Source: Caldilineaceae bacterium SB0661_bin_32 (GTDB taxonomy: Bacteria > Chloroflexota > Anaerolineae > Caldilineales > Caldilineaceae). From it: a DNA stretch of 64,000 nt. The position numbers and the translations under genes are program-made. Positions 1-9,040 of the stretch are shown here, one piece after another. The stretch is from NCBI GenBank assembly GCA_009841235.1, contig VXMH01000061.1, positions 1 to 64,000 on the forward strand, written 5' to 3'. The notes below the pieces were generated by a model. It had not been told where the DNA came from. It was given only the letters and a program-made list of their open reading frames with translations, and did no database searches. Position 1 is the first letter of the stretch, and every line of letters starts with the position of its first letter.

Positions 1-231
1 GCCTGCGCGCGTCCCCCGCCGGCCCCCCTCGCGGCGGGGGGGCGGCCGGCGGCGGCCGCGCCGGAGGATGGGGATGCGCTGCTGGCCCTGTGGCGTGGGA
101 TGGGGAGAGAGGGGCGGGTCATTGGGCGCGTTTTGGCGGCGGAGGAGGGCGTTTACGGGTTGCGCGAGGGTCGGCGCGCGGCTCTGCCGCGGTTCAGTGC
201 GGATGAGATTGTGAAGTTGTGGGGGGAGTGA
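1..231 (+). CDS. 3' end of a CDS truncated by the window edge, unknown product
   Basis: Frame 1 is open from base 1 to TGA at 229-231; C-terminus reads ...GREGRVIGRVLAAEEGVYGLREGRRAALPRFSADEIVKLWGE. Confidence 0.45.
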   Translation, partial: ACARPPPAPLAAGGRPAAAAPEDGDALLALWRGMGREGRVIGRVLAAEEGVYGLREGRRAALPRFSADEIVKLWGE

Positions 232-348
232 GAGGCGGGGGCGGCTCGCGGTGGTGTAGTTGTGAGCGGTACGGGTCTAAAGAGGGCTTGGCGAACAGGA
301 CTTAAGAACCACTGTCTCTGCGAAAGGTAATCCAGTTCGGCCGTCAAC

Positions 349-843
349 TTAGAATTCAACTTTGGCGGGAAACTCTGGAACAAGAAGCGAACGCGCCAGT
401 TTACCTGTCCTGTTGTAGAAGCTCATTTCGCCTTCTTCGGTGCAAAGCCAGAACTCATGCGCTTCCTTTTCAAAAAGGAGCAGAGCCTTCTCTCGCATCT
501 CCTCCACTGTGTTGCTTGCAGAGAGGATTTCCACGCAGATCTCAGGGGCAATCGGCGCCTCGGTTTCGTGGCGAATTCGGGCGAATCGTTCGTAGGAAAC
601 CCAGGCGACGTCGGCCACTTTCGTGCCTTTGCGCGTGGCAATGGCGCATTCGGGCAATGCCAGGCCACCTTGCTTCAGCGTGCGCAGCAGATGTTCGATC
701 TCTCCCTGAAAGGCAGCGTGCAACACTTTGACAGGCGTCATCAGGATCTGCCCCGTTTCCGTCAGTTCAATTTTGAAGGGCAGGTCTTGCAATTCGGGCT
801 TCTCAATGATGTCTTGCCAGTTCATTTTGTCTCCCTGCCACAA
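349..843 (-). CDS. Uma2 family (DUF820) endonuclease-like protein
   Basis: 164-aa ORF with Uma2-type motifs (VADVAWVSYERF, EAPIAPEICVEILSASNTVEEMREKALLLFEKEAHEFW). Confidence 0.8.
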   Translation of the reverse strand: MWQGDKMNWQDIIEKPELQDLPFKIELTETGQILMTPVKVLHAAFQGEIEHLLRTLKQGGLALPECAIATRKGTKVADVAWVSYERFARIRHETEAPIAPEICVEILSASNTVEEMREKALLLFEKEAHEFWLCTEEGEMSFYNRTGKLARSLLVPEFPAKVEF

Positions 844-1059
844 GTAGCCTTTTCATAATAGGCGTTTTGGTCTGAAGGGCTTCTGATAATGTTCCACCAC
901 TGTGTTCTTCGATTACTTTTATGATTTCACCCATTTCATTTGTCACCGATCTTGAATTGCTCAAAACATGAGAAAGTATAATGCATTAACGTTAATTTGC
1001 AACTTGCGCTTACGTCAACCGTGGAATTTCCCCCTCCTGACCGGACAATTTCATGGCCC

Positions 1060-2172
1060 TCACAGCCCCTCTATTGTCTCGGCGGCGAGGTGGTCGACGA
1101 CAGCTTTAACGTCCCCTCCTGTTTTGTCGTAGACGCGCAGCTGGCGGTCGGCGCTGGTGCCGTTGGCGAGGATCTGTTCGATCGGCGCAATCTCCTTTTC
1201 GCTGCCCAGCTCGGCGATCTCTTCGCCGACGAGATCGACCAGTTCGCGCATCAGTGCGCGGGCGGGCAGCTCCGCCTGCTTGCCGAAGTCGATCATTTTG
1301 CCTTCAAGCCCGTAACGGGCGGCGCGCCATTTGTTCTCGTCGATCAGTTCCTTGGTGTAAACGCGGAAGGTGACGTTACGCTGGCGCAGCTTCCAGTGCC
1401 AGAGCACGAGGGCCTGGCAGAGCGCGGCGATGGCGATTGCCTCGTCGACGCGCGGGCAGAGATCACAGATGCGGAATTCCAGTGTTGGATAGAGATGATG
1501 GGGACGCATGTCCCACCAGATCTTGCTGGAGTCGGGGATGCAGCCGGTATTGGCCAGGGTCCGGATCAGCCCCTCATAGGCGGCGCGGTTGGGGAAGACG
1601 TCGGGTATTCCGCTGCGGGGGAAGTCTTCGAAAACGACGGCGCGGTAACTCTTGAGCCCGGTACGCTGACCCTGCCAAAAGGGGCTGCTGGCGCTCAGGG
1701 CGAGGAGATGGGGCAGCATGTAGCGGAGGACGTTCATGGTATCGATGGCAAAATCGGGATCCTCCAGGCCGACATGAATGTGCATGCCGAAGATCAGCAG
1801 GCGCTGGGCGAGCAACTGCATTTCCTCCAGCACGCCCTGATAGCGCGGGAACGGCGTCACCTCCTGTTCGGCCCAGCGGCTCATGGGATGCGTGGCCGCG
1901 GCGGCGATTGACAGCCCTCTTTCCTGGGCGAGGCGGCTTATGAAGTCCCGCTGGCGCAGGAGCTCCTCCTTCAGTTCGGCGGCTGTGGCACAGACCGGCG
2001 TGCCCAGCTCCACCATCGACTGGTGCAGCTCCGCTTTGATCTCCCTTTCCACCATCACAATCTTGCCATCTTCGATGAACTGGGTGATGAATGAGCGCAG
2101 CTCGCCGCTCTCGGGGTCGATGACCTGGTACTCTTCTTCGATGCCGAGCGTCAGCTGTGGTCGTTCAATCAT
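1060..2172 (-). CDS. Carboxylate-amine ligase, GCS2/YbdK family (paralog 1, canonical motifs)
   Basis: [26 protein letters not shown]..., [46 protein letters not shown]. Start reassigned to ATG at 2172, which overlaps the upstream stop (ATGA). Confidence 0.9.
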   Translation of the reverse strand: MIERPQLTLGIEEEYQVIDPESGELRSFITQFIEDGKIVMVEREIKAELHQSMVELGTPVCATAAELKEELLRQRDFISRLAQERGLSIAAAATHPMSRWAEQEVTPFPRYQGVLEEMQLLAQRLLIFGMHIHVGLEDPDFAIDTMNVLRYMLPHLLALSASSPFWQGQRTGLKSYRAVVFEDFPRSGIPDVFPNRAAYEGLIRTLANTGCIPDSSKIWWDMRPHHLYPTLEFRICDLCPRVDEAIAIAALCQALVLWHWKLRQRNVTFRVYTKELIDENKWRAARYGLEGKMIDFGKQAELPARALMRELVDLVGEEIAELGSEKEIAPIEQILANGTSADRQLRVYDKTGGDVKAVVDHLAAETIEGL

Positions 2173-3377
2173 AGGCTCTGCTCCGTCTGTGAAACGAGAA
2201 AATCGACGACCGCCTTGCCGTCTTCGCCGCTCTGCCGCCAGACATGGCGCTGCTGCTCGGAACTGGCGCCGCGCTGCATGATGGTGTGGACGTGGGCGAC
2301 CTCCTCCCGGCAGTTGAGCCGGTCCAGGACGGGCTCGACCCGTTCGAGGAGCTCGTGCAACAGGTCGCCGATGGGGACCTCCTGTTCGATGCCGAAGTCG
2401 AGCAGTTTGCCTTTCAGACCGTAGCGCACGGCCCGCCACTTGTTCTCGGCGATGAGCGTGCGGTCGTAGAGGCGGAAGGACATGTTGCGATGGCGCAGGT
2501 CCACCATCCAGGCAACGGTGGCCTGGATCAGCGCGGCGACGGCGAGTACGTCATCGACGTCGGGCAGAGCGTCGCAGACCCGAATCTCCAGGGCGGGCCG
2601 GTCAGCTGGCGCATTCCCGGGCTGGGGGTTCTGTCCGTCTTGAGAGCGCGGGCGCGAGCGGTCCTGCTGATGGGAATGGGGGCGGATGTCCCACCAGATG
2701 GCTTCAGGATCGGGGATGCTGTTGGTTCTCAGGAGGGTATCGACATAGCTGAGATAGTCGTTGTGGCTGCGGAAGGCGTTGGGGATGCCGGTGCGGGGCA
2801 AGGCGTCCAGCAGGACGGAGCGGTAGCTGGCCAGCCCGGTATCGAGGCCCTGCCAGAAGGGAGAGGCGTTGGCGAGGCAGAGGATGTGGGGCAGCAGGTA
2901 GCGCATCGCGTTCATTACGTCAACTGCCAGATTGCTGTCGTCGATGCCGACGTGGACATACATGCCGAAGGCGAGCAGCCGGCGGGCGATAAATTGTGTG
3001 TCTTCGATCAGGGCGCGATAGCGGGGCGACTCCTCTTGTTCCCTCTCCCAGTGACTGAAGGGGTGGGCGCCGGCCGCCATCATTTTGAGGCCGTGGGACG
3101 CGGCCAACTCCCGCATATCGCGGCGGACGCGCAGCAGCTCCTGGCGGGCCTGCTTGACATCCCGGCAGATCGGAGTGCCCGCGACGGGAGCAGAGGCGCC
3201 GGACGGGTACCCTGTGGGAGACGCGACCTGTTCATCCTCTTTTCGCGGCCCGCGGGCGTCCAGGAGCGTGAGCCCCTGGGCGGTAGCAAACCCGCGCAGA
3301 TCCCGGCTGTGCGGGTCGATAAACTGATACTCCTCTTCGATGCTGACATTGAATGATGGTTGGCTGTACTCGGCCAT
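2169..3377 (-). CDS. GCS2/YbdK-like carboxylate-amine ligase (paralog 2, divergent)
   Basis: [28 protein letters not shown]..., [21 protein letters not shown]...LEIRVCD; overlaps the next gene by ATGA. Confidence 0.85.
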   Translation of the reverse strand: MAEYSQPSFNVSIEEEYQFIDPHSRDLRGFATAQGLTLLDARGPRKEDEQVASPTGYPSGASAPVAGTPICRDVKQARQELLRVRRDMRELAASHGLKMMAAGAHPFSHWEREQEESPRYRALIEDTQFIARRLLAFGMYVHVGIDDSNLAVDVMNAMRYLLPHILCLANASPFWQGLDTGLASYRSVLLDALPRTGIPNAFRSHNDYLSYVDTLLRTNSIPDPEAIWWDIRPHSHQQDRSRPRSQDGQNPQPGNAPADRPALEIRVCDALPDVDDVLAVAALIQATVAWMVDLRHRNMSFRLYDRTLIAENKWRAVRYGLKGKLLDFGIEQEVPIGDLLHELLERVEPVLDRLNCREEVAHVHTIMQRGASSEQQRHVWRQSGEDGKAVVDFLVSQTEQSL

Positions 3378-3403
3378 AGCTCGCTCTCTTCTTCCGGGAC
3401 CCG

Positions 3404-4819
3404 TTATGCGTCCTTTTCTTCGACCATGAATACCGGGACGATTGAGCCGCCGCCGGCGGTTACGTTGAGAAGTGTTTCGCTGCTCAGCCGGCAAAGGCAG
3501 CCGTGTACCCGTTCGCCTCGGAAGAGAAACGGGTCCGAGTCCACGAGACGAAGGTCGATCGACACGCCGCCATTTGCCGTCATTGCCGGGAACTCTTCGT
3601 AGGCGATCTGCACGCGCTCCTGGACGACCGCCGGTTCACTTACAGCAGCTGCCAAAGCCGCGTCCCATTCAGTCTGCTCCGTCTCCCAACCGATGAGCAC
3701 GCCCTTGCCGCCGTATTCGTCGTTCGGTTTGAGCACCAGCCCGTCCCGGTTTGCACTGGCCCATGGCAGGAGGTCGATTGGACTGCCGGCCGGGTCGAGA
3801 GTGGTACGCTCCTCCACAGTGCGGGTCCAGGGGATGTGCGCTTTCACCGCCTGCCGCTCGGCTGCGGACAGAAGATGGGCATTGCGCTCGTCGCTGGCAA
3901 CGGCGAGGCTGGCTTTTTTGTGGAGCAGCTTGCAACTGAAAGGGTTAACCAGGCAGATTGCGCGGGCTTGCAGCGCGTCGACGATCGGATGATTCAGGCC
4001 GTAGCGGAGCAGGAGCTCGCTGATCAGGACTCGCTTGTAGACGAAATCGACCGGCGCGCCGGCGGCGAACAGCTGCCCGTTCCTGAACTCCATCTCCTCC
4101 GGGTCGCAGATGACCGCGGTGATACCGTGTTCGGCGAAGTATTCGACGAAGAGGTCGAATTCGCTGGCGGTGGGGACGCCGCGCCAGTCGACGATGGCGA
4201 TATCGGGCAGTTTGCCGCGGTCGCCGCGCCATTCGCGGTAGACGCGCAGGAATTCGTCGAGAGCGGGCCTTCTGCTAGGCAGCGAGTGCACGGCGTGGCG
4301 CCGGCCGAACGCCTGCATGACCGGCATTTCCAGAAACAGGTCACTGAGAACGCCGGAGTAGGCCATGGAGGCCGGGCTCTCGCCGTTGAACTCGACAAAA
4401 CCGAGGCTGCGGCTGCCGTCCTCGTTGCGGGCGAAAAAGCTGTCCAGCCGGGCAGTGGGGATGGTTGTGCGGTAGCCGTGATCGATACGCAGGAGATGCT
4501 CTTCATCGGGTGTCGCGTGGATCTGCGCACGCAACTCGTCATCGTCCAGCATGAGGCGGGCCAGACGGTCGAAGAGGCGAAGAATCAGCTCTGTACGGTT
4601 GACCAGGTAGCTCCACTCTTGCGGCGAATAGAACAGGGGGCGCAGCACGGTGCAGAGGGGGCGGTCGCCGAAGACCATGTTGCGCTCCGCCATGCGCGCA
4701 GTGAGAAGATCCCAGCTGTCGCTGGCGAGACCGGGCCGGGTGAGGAGATCATGGTAGCGGGAGACGGCGGTCAGTGAGTTCATTGGGCCCAATGCCGTAC
4801 TGCGGTTCTCAGCGGCCAA
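3404..4819 (-). CDS. ATP-grasp-like (glutathionylspermidine synthase/circularly permuted ATP-grasp-type) protein
   Basis: 471-aa ORF with [54 protein letters not shown]; resembles ATP-grasp catalytic segments. Start may be internal (M13, [11 protein letters not shown]). Confidence 0.7.
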   Translation of the reverse strand: MAAENRSTALGPMNSLTAVSRYHDLLTRPGLASDSWDLLTARMAERNMVFGDRPLCTVLRPLFYSPQEWSYLVNRTELILRLFDRLARLMLDDDELRAQIHATPDEEHLLRIDHGYRTTIPTARLDSFFARNEDGSRSLGFVEFNGESPASMAYSGVLSDLFLEMPVMQAFGRRHAVHSLPSRRPALDEFLRVYREWRGDRGKLPDIAIVDWRGVPTASEFDLFVEYFAEHGITAVICDPEEMEFRNGQLFAAGAPVDFVYKRVLISELLLRYGLNHPIVDALQARAICLVNPFSCKLLHKKASLAVASDERNAHLLSAAERQAVKAHIPWTRTVEERTTLDPAGSPIDLLPWASANRDGLVLKPNDEYGGKGVLIGWETEQTEWDAALAAAVSEPAVVQERVQIAYEEFPAMTANGGVSIDLRLVDSDPFLFRGERVHGCLCRLSSETLLNVTAGGGSIVPVFMVEEKDA

Positions 4820-4878
4820 CAGTTCAGTTCAGTATACGTCGAATTTGCAGGGGTGCGCTAAGGGCTGAAATCAGGCAG

Positions 4879-5274
4879 CTAAGCGCTGCAGTTGAACCCG
4901 TAACCCGGTTCGCCGGCCTCGGGGTCACGGAAAGTCAACGTCAAGTCGAAGGCCTGATGGTCTACCAGCTGCGCGTCCTTGCTCAGCCCGACAGAGAGTG
5001 TTGCTTCCACTCTGTAGGTTTCGTCGGGGGCCACAGGGTCTTTCAGGTGAAGGGTATTGTTGAGACGGGTGTCGGTTTGGGCCAGGAGGACGAGGCTGTT
5101 GTTCTCGGTTCCATCGGGGTTGTAGACGGTCAGCTCGACATTGGGGGCGTCATCTTCCAAGCGGGCGGGCAGCCAGATGCGCACCCACAGGCGTCGCAGA
5201 TCGGGGTAGGGATAGATCAGGATTCGTTCGAATTGCAGCGGCGTATCTTGCTCGAAAAGATTGATTTGCGTCAT
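4879..5274 (-). CDS. Hypothetical protein, probable beta-sandwich
   Basis: ORF MTQINLFEQDTPLQFERILIYPYPDLRRLWVRIWLPARLEDDAPNVELTVYNPDGTENNS...; start chosen at the internal Met. Confidence 0.6.
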   Translation of the reverse strand: MTQINLFEQDTPLQFERILIYPYPDLRRLWVRIWLPARLEDDAPNVELTVYNPDGTENNSLVLLAQTDTRLNNTLHLKDPVAPDETYRVEATLSVGLSKDAQLVDHQAFDLTLTFRDPEAGEPGYGFNCSA

Positions 5275-5396
5275 GTTTCGGTGGCCGGGGGCCGCTTGCG
5301 CACTCACCTAAGCGAGATTATGCTTGAAAGCGTTCGTACGACGGCAGTTGACAGCGCGAATGCCGTTGCGCATTAAGTATAGCAGCATCTTATTGC

Positions 5397-6635
5397 ATGA
5401 GATACCTGAAAATTCTTGCAGACGATCTGACCGGTGCGGCGGATACTGCGGCCCGCTGCAGGCGGTTCGGGCTGCCTGCAACGATCTTTCTGGACAGTCC
5501 GGAAATGCCGCTCCCTCAGGGGGCGCTGGCCTTTACTTCAGACTCCCGCCATCTTACGGCGGATGCTGCCGCGAAGTCGGCGCGAAAGACAGCTGCGTCG
5601 CTGCCGGCTCTTGACGCACGGTGGTATAAGAAGATTGACTCGACCCTGCGGGGAAATGTCGGAAGCGAGCTGGACGCCCTGCTGGAGCTGGTAGACGCGC
5701 CCGCTGCCGTTGTCTGCCCTGCCTTTCCTGCACAGAGACGCTGGCTGCGCAACGGGATTCTCACGGCGCCCGATTTCGGGCCTCCCGCGATCCATTTGCC
5801 GTCATTGTTGCGTGAGCAGAGTCGTCACCCTGTGGTTGCGCTCTCTATCGAGGAGGTGCGCGGAGCAGCGCTGGCGACGAGATTGAAACGGTTGATGCGG
5901 ATGGGGGGCAGCTGCACGGGACAGGGACGGTTCGTCATCGCGGTCGACGCGATAACAGATGACGACCTGGACAGGTTGGTCATGGCGCAGGAGGAGGCGC
6001 TGCCTGACGCGCTGTTGTGCGGGAGCGCCGGACTGGTGGGTGCGCTTGTCCGACGGGAGGCGGCCAAGGAGACGTTTCCAGCGCTGCCTGTGGGGCGAAT
6101 TTGCACTGCGGGGCAGACAGTACTGCTGGTCGCGGGCAGCGGCAGCGAAGTTTCTCACCGGCAGATTGCCCACTTACTTCGTTGCGGGGACGATAATCCC
6201 CAGTTGGGCACCAGCCGGTTGATCGTTCTGCCAGAGACAGATTCTGCGGCTACAGCCTCTCTGAATCCGACTCGACCGATCTGGCTATTGCAGCAGCCCC
6301 AGCCACAACCGGACGCGGTCCTGGACGGCCCGGAAGCGCGTCGGCGGGCCGACCATCTGGCCCGCGGCGGCGCGGCCGCGCTGGCCCGGCGCCCAGCCGA
6401 CGTGCTGCTGCTCGTGGGTGGTGATACGGCGATGCTCTTTCTGAGGCACTTGGGGGCGGCGCGGCTCAAGGTCGAGGAGGAGCTGCTGCCGGGAATGCCG
6501 CTATGCAGCGGGGTCATCGACGGGCGGTCGACACTGATTGCAATTAAGCCAGGGCGTTTCGGGGGAGAAAGGACGCTGGTGGAGCTGCTTGGAAGGGTCG
6601 GTCTGAGTGAACATGGCGCCAGTGTAGCGGGATAG
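5397..6635 (+). CDS. Four-carbon acid sugar kinase family protein (DUF1537)
   Basis: MRYLKILADDLTGAADTAARCRRFGLPATIFL..., WYKKIDSTLRGNVGSELDAL, GSGSEVSHRQI, VGGDTA. Confidence 0.88.
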   Translation: MRYLKILADDLTGAADTAARCRRFGLPATIFLDSPEMPLPQGALAFTSDSRHLTADAAAKSARKTAASLPALDARWYKKIDSTLRGNVGSELDALLELVDAPAAVVCPAFPAQRRWLRNGILTAPDFGPPAIHLPSLLREQSRHPVVALSIEEVRGAALATRLKRLMRMGGSCTGQGRFVIAVDAITDDDLDRLVMAQEEALPDALLCGSAGLVGALVRREAAKETFPALPVGRICTAGQTVLLVAGSGSEVSHRQIAHLLRCGDDNPQLGTSRLIVLPETDSAATASLNPTRPIWLLQQPQPQPDAVLDGPEARRRADHLARGGAAALARRPADVLLLVGGDTAMLFLRHLGAARLKVEEELLPGMPLCSGVIDGRSTLIAIKPGRFGGERTLVELLGRVGLSEHGASVAG

Positions 6636-6645
6636 CGGTCAGTGG

Positions 6646-7833
6646 TCAGTGGAGGGATGCGATGTTTTCGCGGACTTTGAGGATGGCGTGGAGGATGTCG
6701 TCCATCTCGTGCAGTTCGGCCAGGAGGACGTTTTGGCTGATGGAGATGGTCTGCTGACAGAGTTGTTCGCTGTTGGGGCAGGGCGTGATGCGGCAGAAGG
6801 GTTCGACGAGCGGGGGCTGGTGGTAGAGGGGATAGGGATAGAGGGGGCCGACGGGGATGTTCTCGGCGCGAAGTGCGGAGATGAACTCCTGGCGGGGCAG
6901 GCCGCCGAAGGTATCGGCATCGTAGCGCATGAGAAATAGATGGTGGGCGTGGGCGCCGGCGCGTGGGTCCCAGCGCTGGGGCGTGAGGCCGTCGATTTCC
7001 TCAAGGAAGGTGTGCAAGCGGCGGGCGTTGCTCATGCGGCGTTCCAACTGGTCGTCGAGGCGGGTCAGACCGGCAGAGAGGACAGCAGCGTGCCAGCCGC
7101 TCAGGCGCAGGTTTGTGCCGAGATTGGGATGTTCGTAGCCCCGGCCGTCCGGGCTTCGTCCACAGTTAGCGATACTCCACATGCGCTCGGCCAGCTCGGC
7201 ATCGTTGGTCAGCAGCGCGCCGCCCTCGCCGGCGGTCAGGTTTTTGCTCGCTTGAAAGCTGAATGAACCGGCAACTCCCAGGGCGCCGACGGGCTGGCCG
7301 TTCCAGCTGCTGCCGTGGGCGTGGGCCGCGTCTTCGATGACGGAGAGATCGTGCCGTTGAGCGAGCGGCAGCAGGCTGTCGAAATCCACTGGCAGGCCGC
7401 CGAAGTGGACAGGAATGATGGCTTTGGTGCGTGCGCTGACGGCCGCTTCGACCGCAGGGATTGAGAGATTCCACGTATCCAGGTCGACGTCGGCGAAGAC
7501 GGGTGTGGCGCCGACGGTGCGCACGGCTGCGGCGGTGGCGACGAAAGTATAGGGAGGCACGATGACCTCATCGCCAGGGCCGATGTCCAAGGCGCGCAGG
7601 GCGGTCTCCAGGGTGGTCGTGCCGTTGACGGTGGTGACACAGAAGCGGGCGGCGTGACGGGCGGCGAAGGCTGTTTCGAATTCGGATACGGCCGTGTCGT
7701 AACCGCCCCATTCCCCTCTTTCGAGCACGGCCAGCAGGCCGGCGCGCTCGGTTTCGTCCCACTGCGGCCAACGCGGCCACGGTTTGGTACGCACCGGTTC
7801 ACCACCATGGACCGCGAGTGGAGATTCTTTCAT
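6646..7833 (-). CDS. DegT/DnrJ/EryC1/StrS family aminotransferase
   Basis: LAVHGGEPVRTKPWPRWPQWDE, VNGTTTLETALRALDIGPGDEVIVPPYTFVATAAAV, VIEDAAHAHGSSW, GSFSFQASKNLTAGEGGALLTND. Confidence 0.92.
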   Translation of the reverse strand: MKESPLAVHGGEPVRTKPWPRWPQWDETERAGLLAVLERGEWGGYDTAVSEFETAFAARHAARFCVTTVNGTTTLETALRALDIGPGDEVIVPPYTFVATAAAVRTVGATPVFADVDLDTWNLSIPAVEAAVSARTKAIIPVHFGGLPVDFDSLLPLAQRHDLSVIEDAAHAHGSSWNGQPVGALGVAGSFSFQASKNLTAGEGGALLTNDAELAERMWSIANCGRSPDGRGYEHPNLGTNLRLSGWHAAVLSAGLTRLDDQLERRMSNARRLHTFLEEIDGLTPQRWDPRAGAHAHHLFLMRYDADTFGGLPRQEFISALRAENIPVGPLYPYPLYHQPPLVEPFCRITPCPNSEQLCQQTISISQNVLLAELHEMDDILHAILKVRENIASLH

Positions 7834-8903
7834 GTTGTCCTCTGTCGATGCGGGTTTGCTGCGCGGCCACCGGTGATCATCTGCGTGCACAGTTTCAGAG
7901 CTTGCTTGAGCGCCTGCGGACTGGCTACGCCTTTCTCGACGATGTCGAAGGCGGTGCCGTGGGCCGGGGTCGTGATCGGTGTGGAGAGGCCGCCGTGAAC
8001 GGTGACGCCGCGTTCAAAGCCGAGCAGTTTCATGGCGATCTGGCCCTGATCGTGGTACATGGTGACCACACCATCGAATTCGCCGCGGCTTGCCCGCAGA
8101 AAGACGGTGTCCGGCGGGTATGGGCCGGAGGCGGCGATGTCCTCTTCCTGGGCGGCTTCAACTGCGGGACTGATGACATCGATCTCTTCGCTGCCGAATA
8201 GCCCGCTTTCGCCGGCGTGGGGATTGAGACCGGCCACGGCGAGGCGGGGGCTTGGCTGCCCGCTCTGGCGGATGGTGTTGTGAATGAGGCGAATGGCGGG
8301 CAGGATTTCGTCGACGGATATGTGTTCATACACGGCGCGCAGGGGGATATGGGAGGTTACGCGCGAGGTCCAGAGGCCGTCGAGCGTGTTGACTTCGCCG
8401 ACGTAGCCGCTGACGCCGAGGCGGTCGGCGAAGTAGCGGAGCTCGTCCTCGTGGGGGCTGCCGGCGGCGTGCATGGCTTGCTTGTTGAGCGAAGCGTAGG
8501 AAATGCCGTCGATGACATTGGCGCGGGCTAGGTCGGCGGCAAAGTTCAGCGTTTGCAGGACGTAGCGGCCGGCGGCCGGACTCATCCGCCCAGGGGTGTG
8601 CGCGTCAGGCGAGAAGGATGGGCCGGTCAGGAGCACGGGGCCTGGGGCCGAGAGCGGCAGGTCCCCCGGTGAGTTGTAGCGCGGCAGGTCAAGCGAGAGA
8701 TCTGCGCACTGGGCGCCCCAGTCCAGAATCCAGGGGTCGCCGATGACGATGATGTTTACACCGCCGTAACCGGCGGTCGTTTTGTGCGGACTTGCCCCTT
8801 CCGCGAGGACGCGGGCAACGATTTCGGGCCCAATGCCGCTGGGGTCGCCAAGGAGAAGGGCGAGGCGTGAGGAGCGCGTCGGTGCATCTGAGTTTGGAAC
8901 CAT
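7830..8903 (-). CDS. PdxA/PdxA2 family 4-phosphate dehydrogenase
   Basis: RLALLLGDPSGIGPEIVARVLAEG, GVVTMYHDQGQIAMKLLGFERGVTVHGGLSTPITTPAHGTAFDI; ATGA overlap with the downstream gene. Confidence 0.92.
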   Translation of the reverse strand: MVPNSDAPTRSSRLALLLGDPSGIGPEIVARVLAEGASPHKTTAGYGGVNIIVIGDPWILDWGAQCADLSLDLPRYNSPGDLPLSAPGPVLLTGPSFSPDAHTPGRMSPAAGRYVLQTLNFAADLARANVIDGISYASLNKQAMHAAGSPHEDELRYFADRLGVSGYVGEVNTLDGLWTSRVTSHIPLRAVYEHISVDEILPAIRLIHNTIRQSGQPSPRLAVAGLNPHAGESGLFGSEEIDVISPAVEAAQEEDIAASGPYPPDTVFLRASRGEFDGVVTMYHDQGQIAMKLLGFERGVTVHGGLSTPITTPAHGTAFDIVEKGVASPQALKQALKLCTQMITGGRAANPHRQRTT

Positions 8904-8985
8904 TTGAAGGGAGTGTGGTGGTGTTCAGTTTGGGCGCGGTGCGGCAGGACAAGAATCAGGGCTGCCGACGGGACCGTTCGCGCGT

Positions 8986-9022
8986 CGCCCGATGCTGACT
9001 CCGCTGCCGTCAGCATCGGGCG
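8986..9022 (-). terminator. 14-bp perfect inverted repeat, 9-nt loop; hairpin downstream of the LarA-like gene
   Basis: CGCCCGATGCTGAC-tccgctgcc-GTCAGCATCGGGCG; lies 3' of the 9041-10366 gene; no U-tract, so terminator function is uncertain. Confidence 0.45.
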
Positions 9023-9040
9023 AATTGACTATAAGGCGGA

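Noticed and set aside
3503-4777. 424-aa plus-strand ORF
   Set aside because: Antisense to the ATP-grasp-like gene; Val/Ala/Asp-rich shadow translation.
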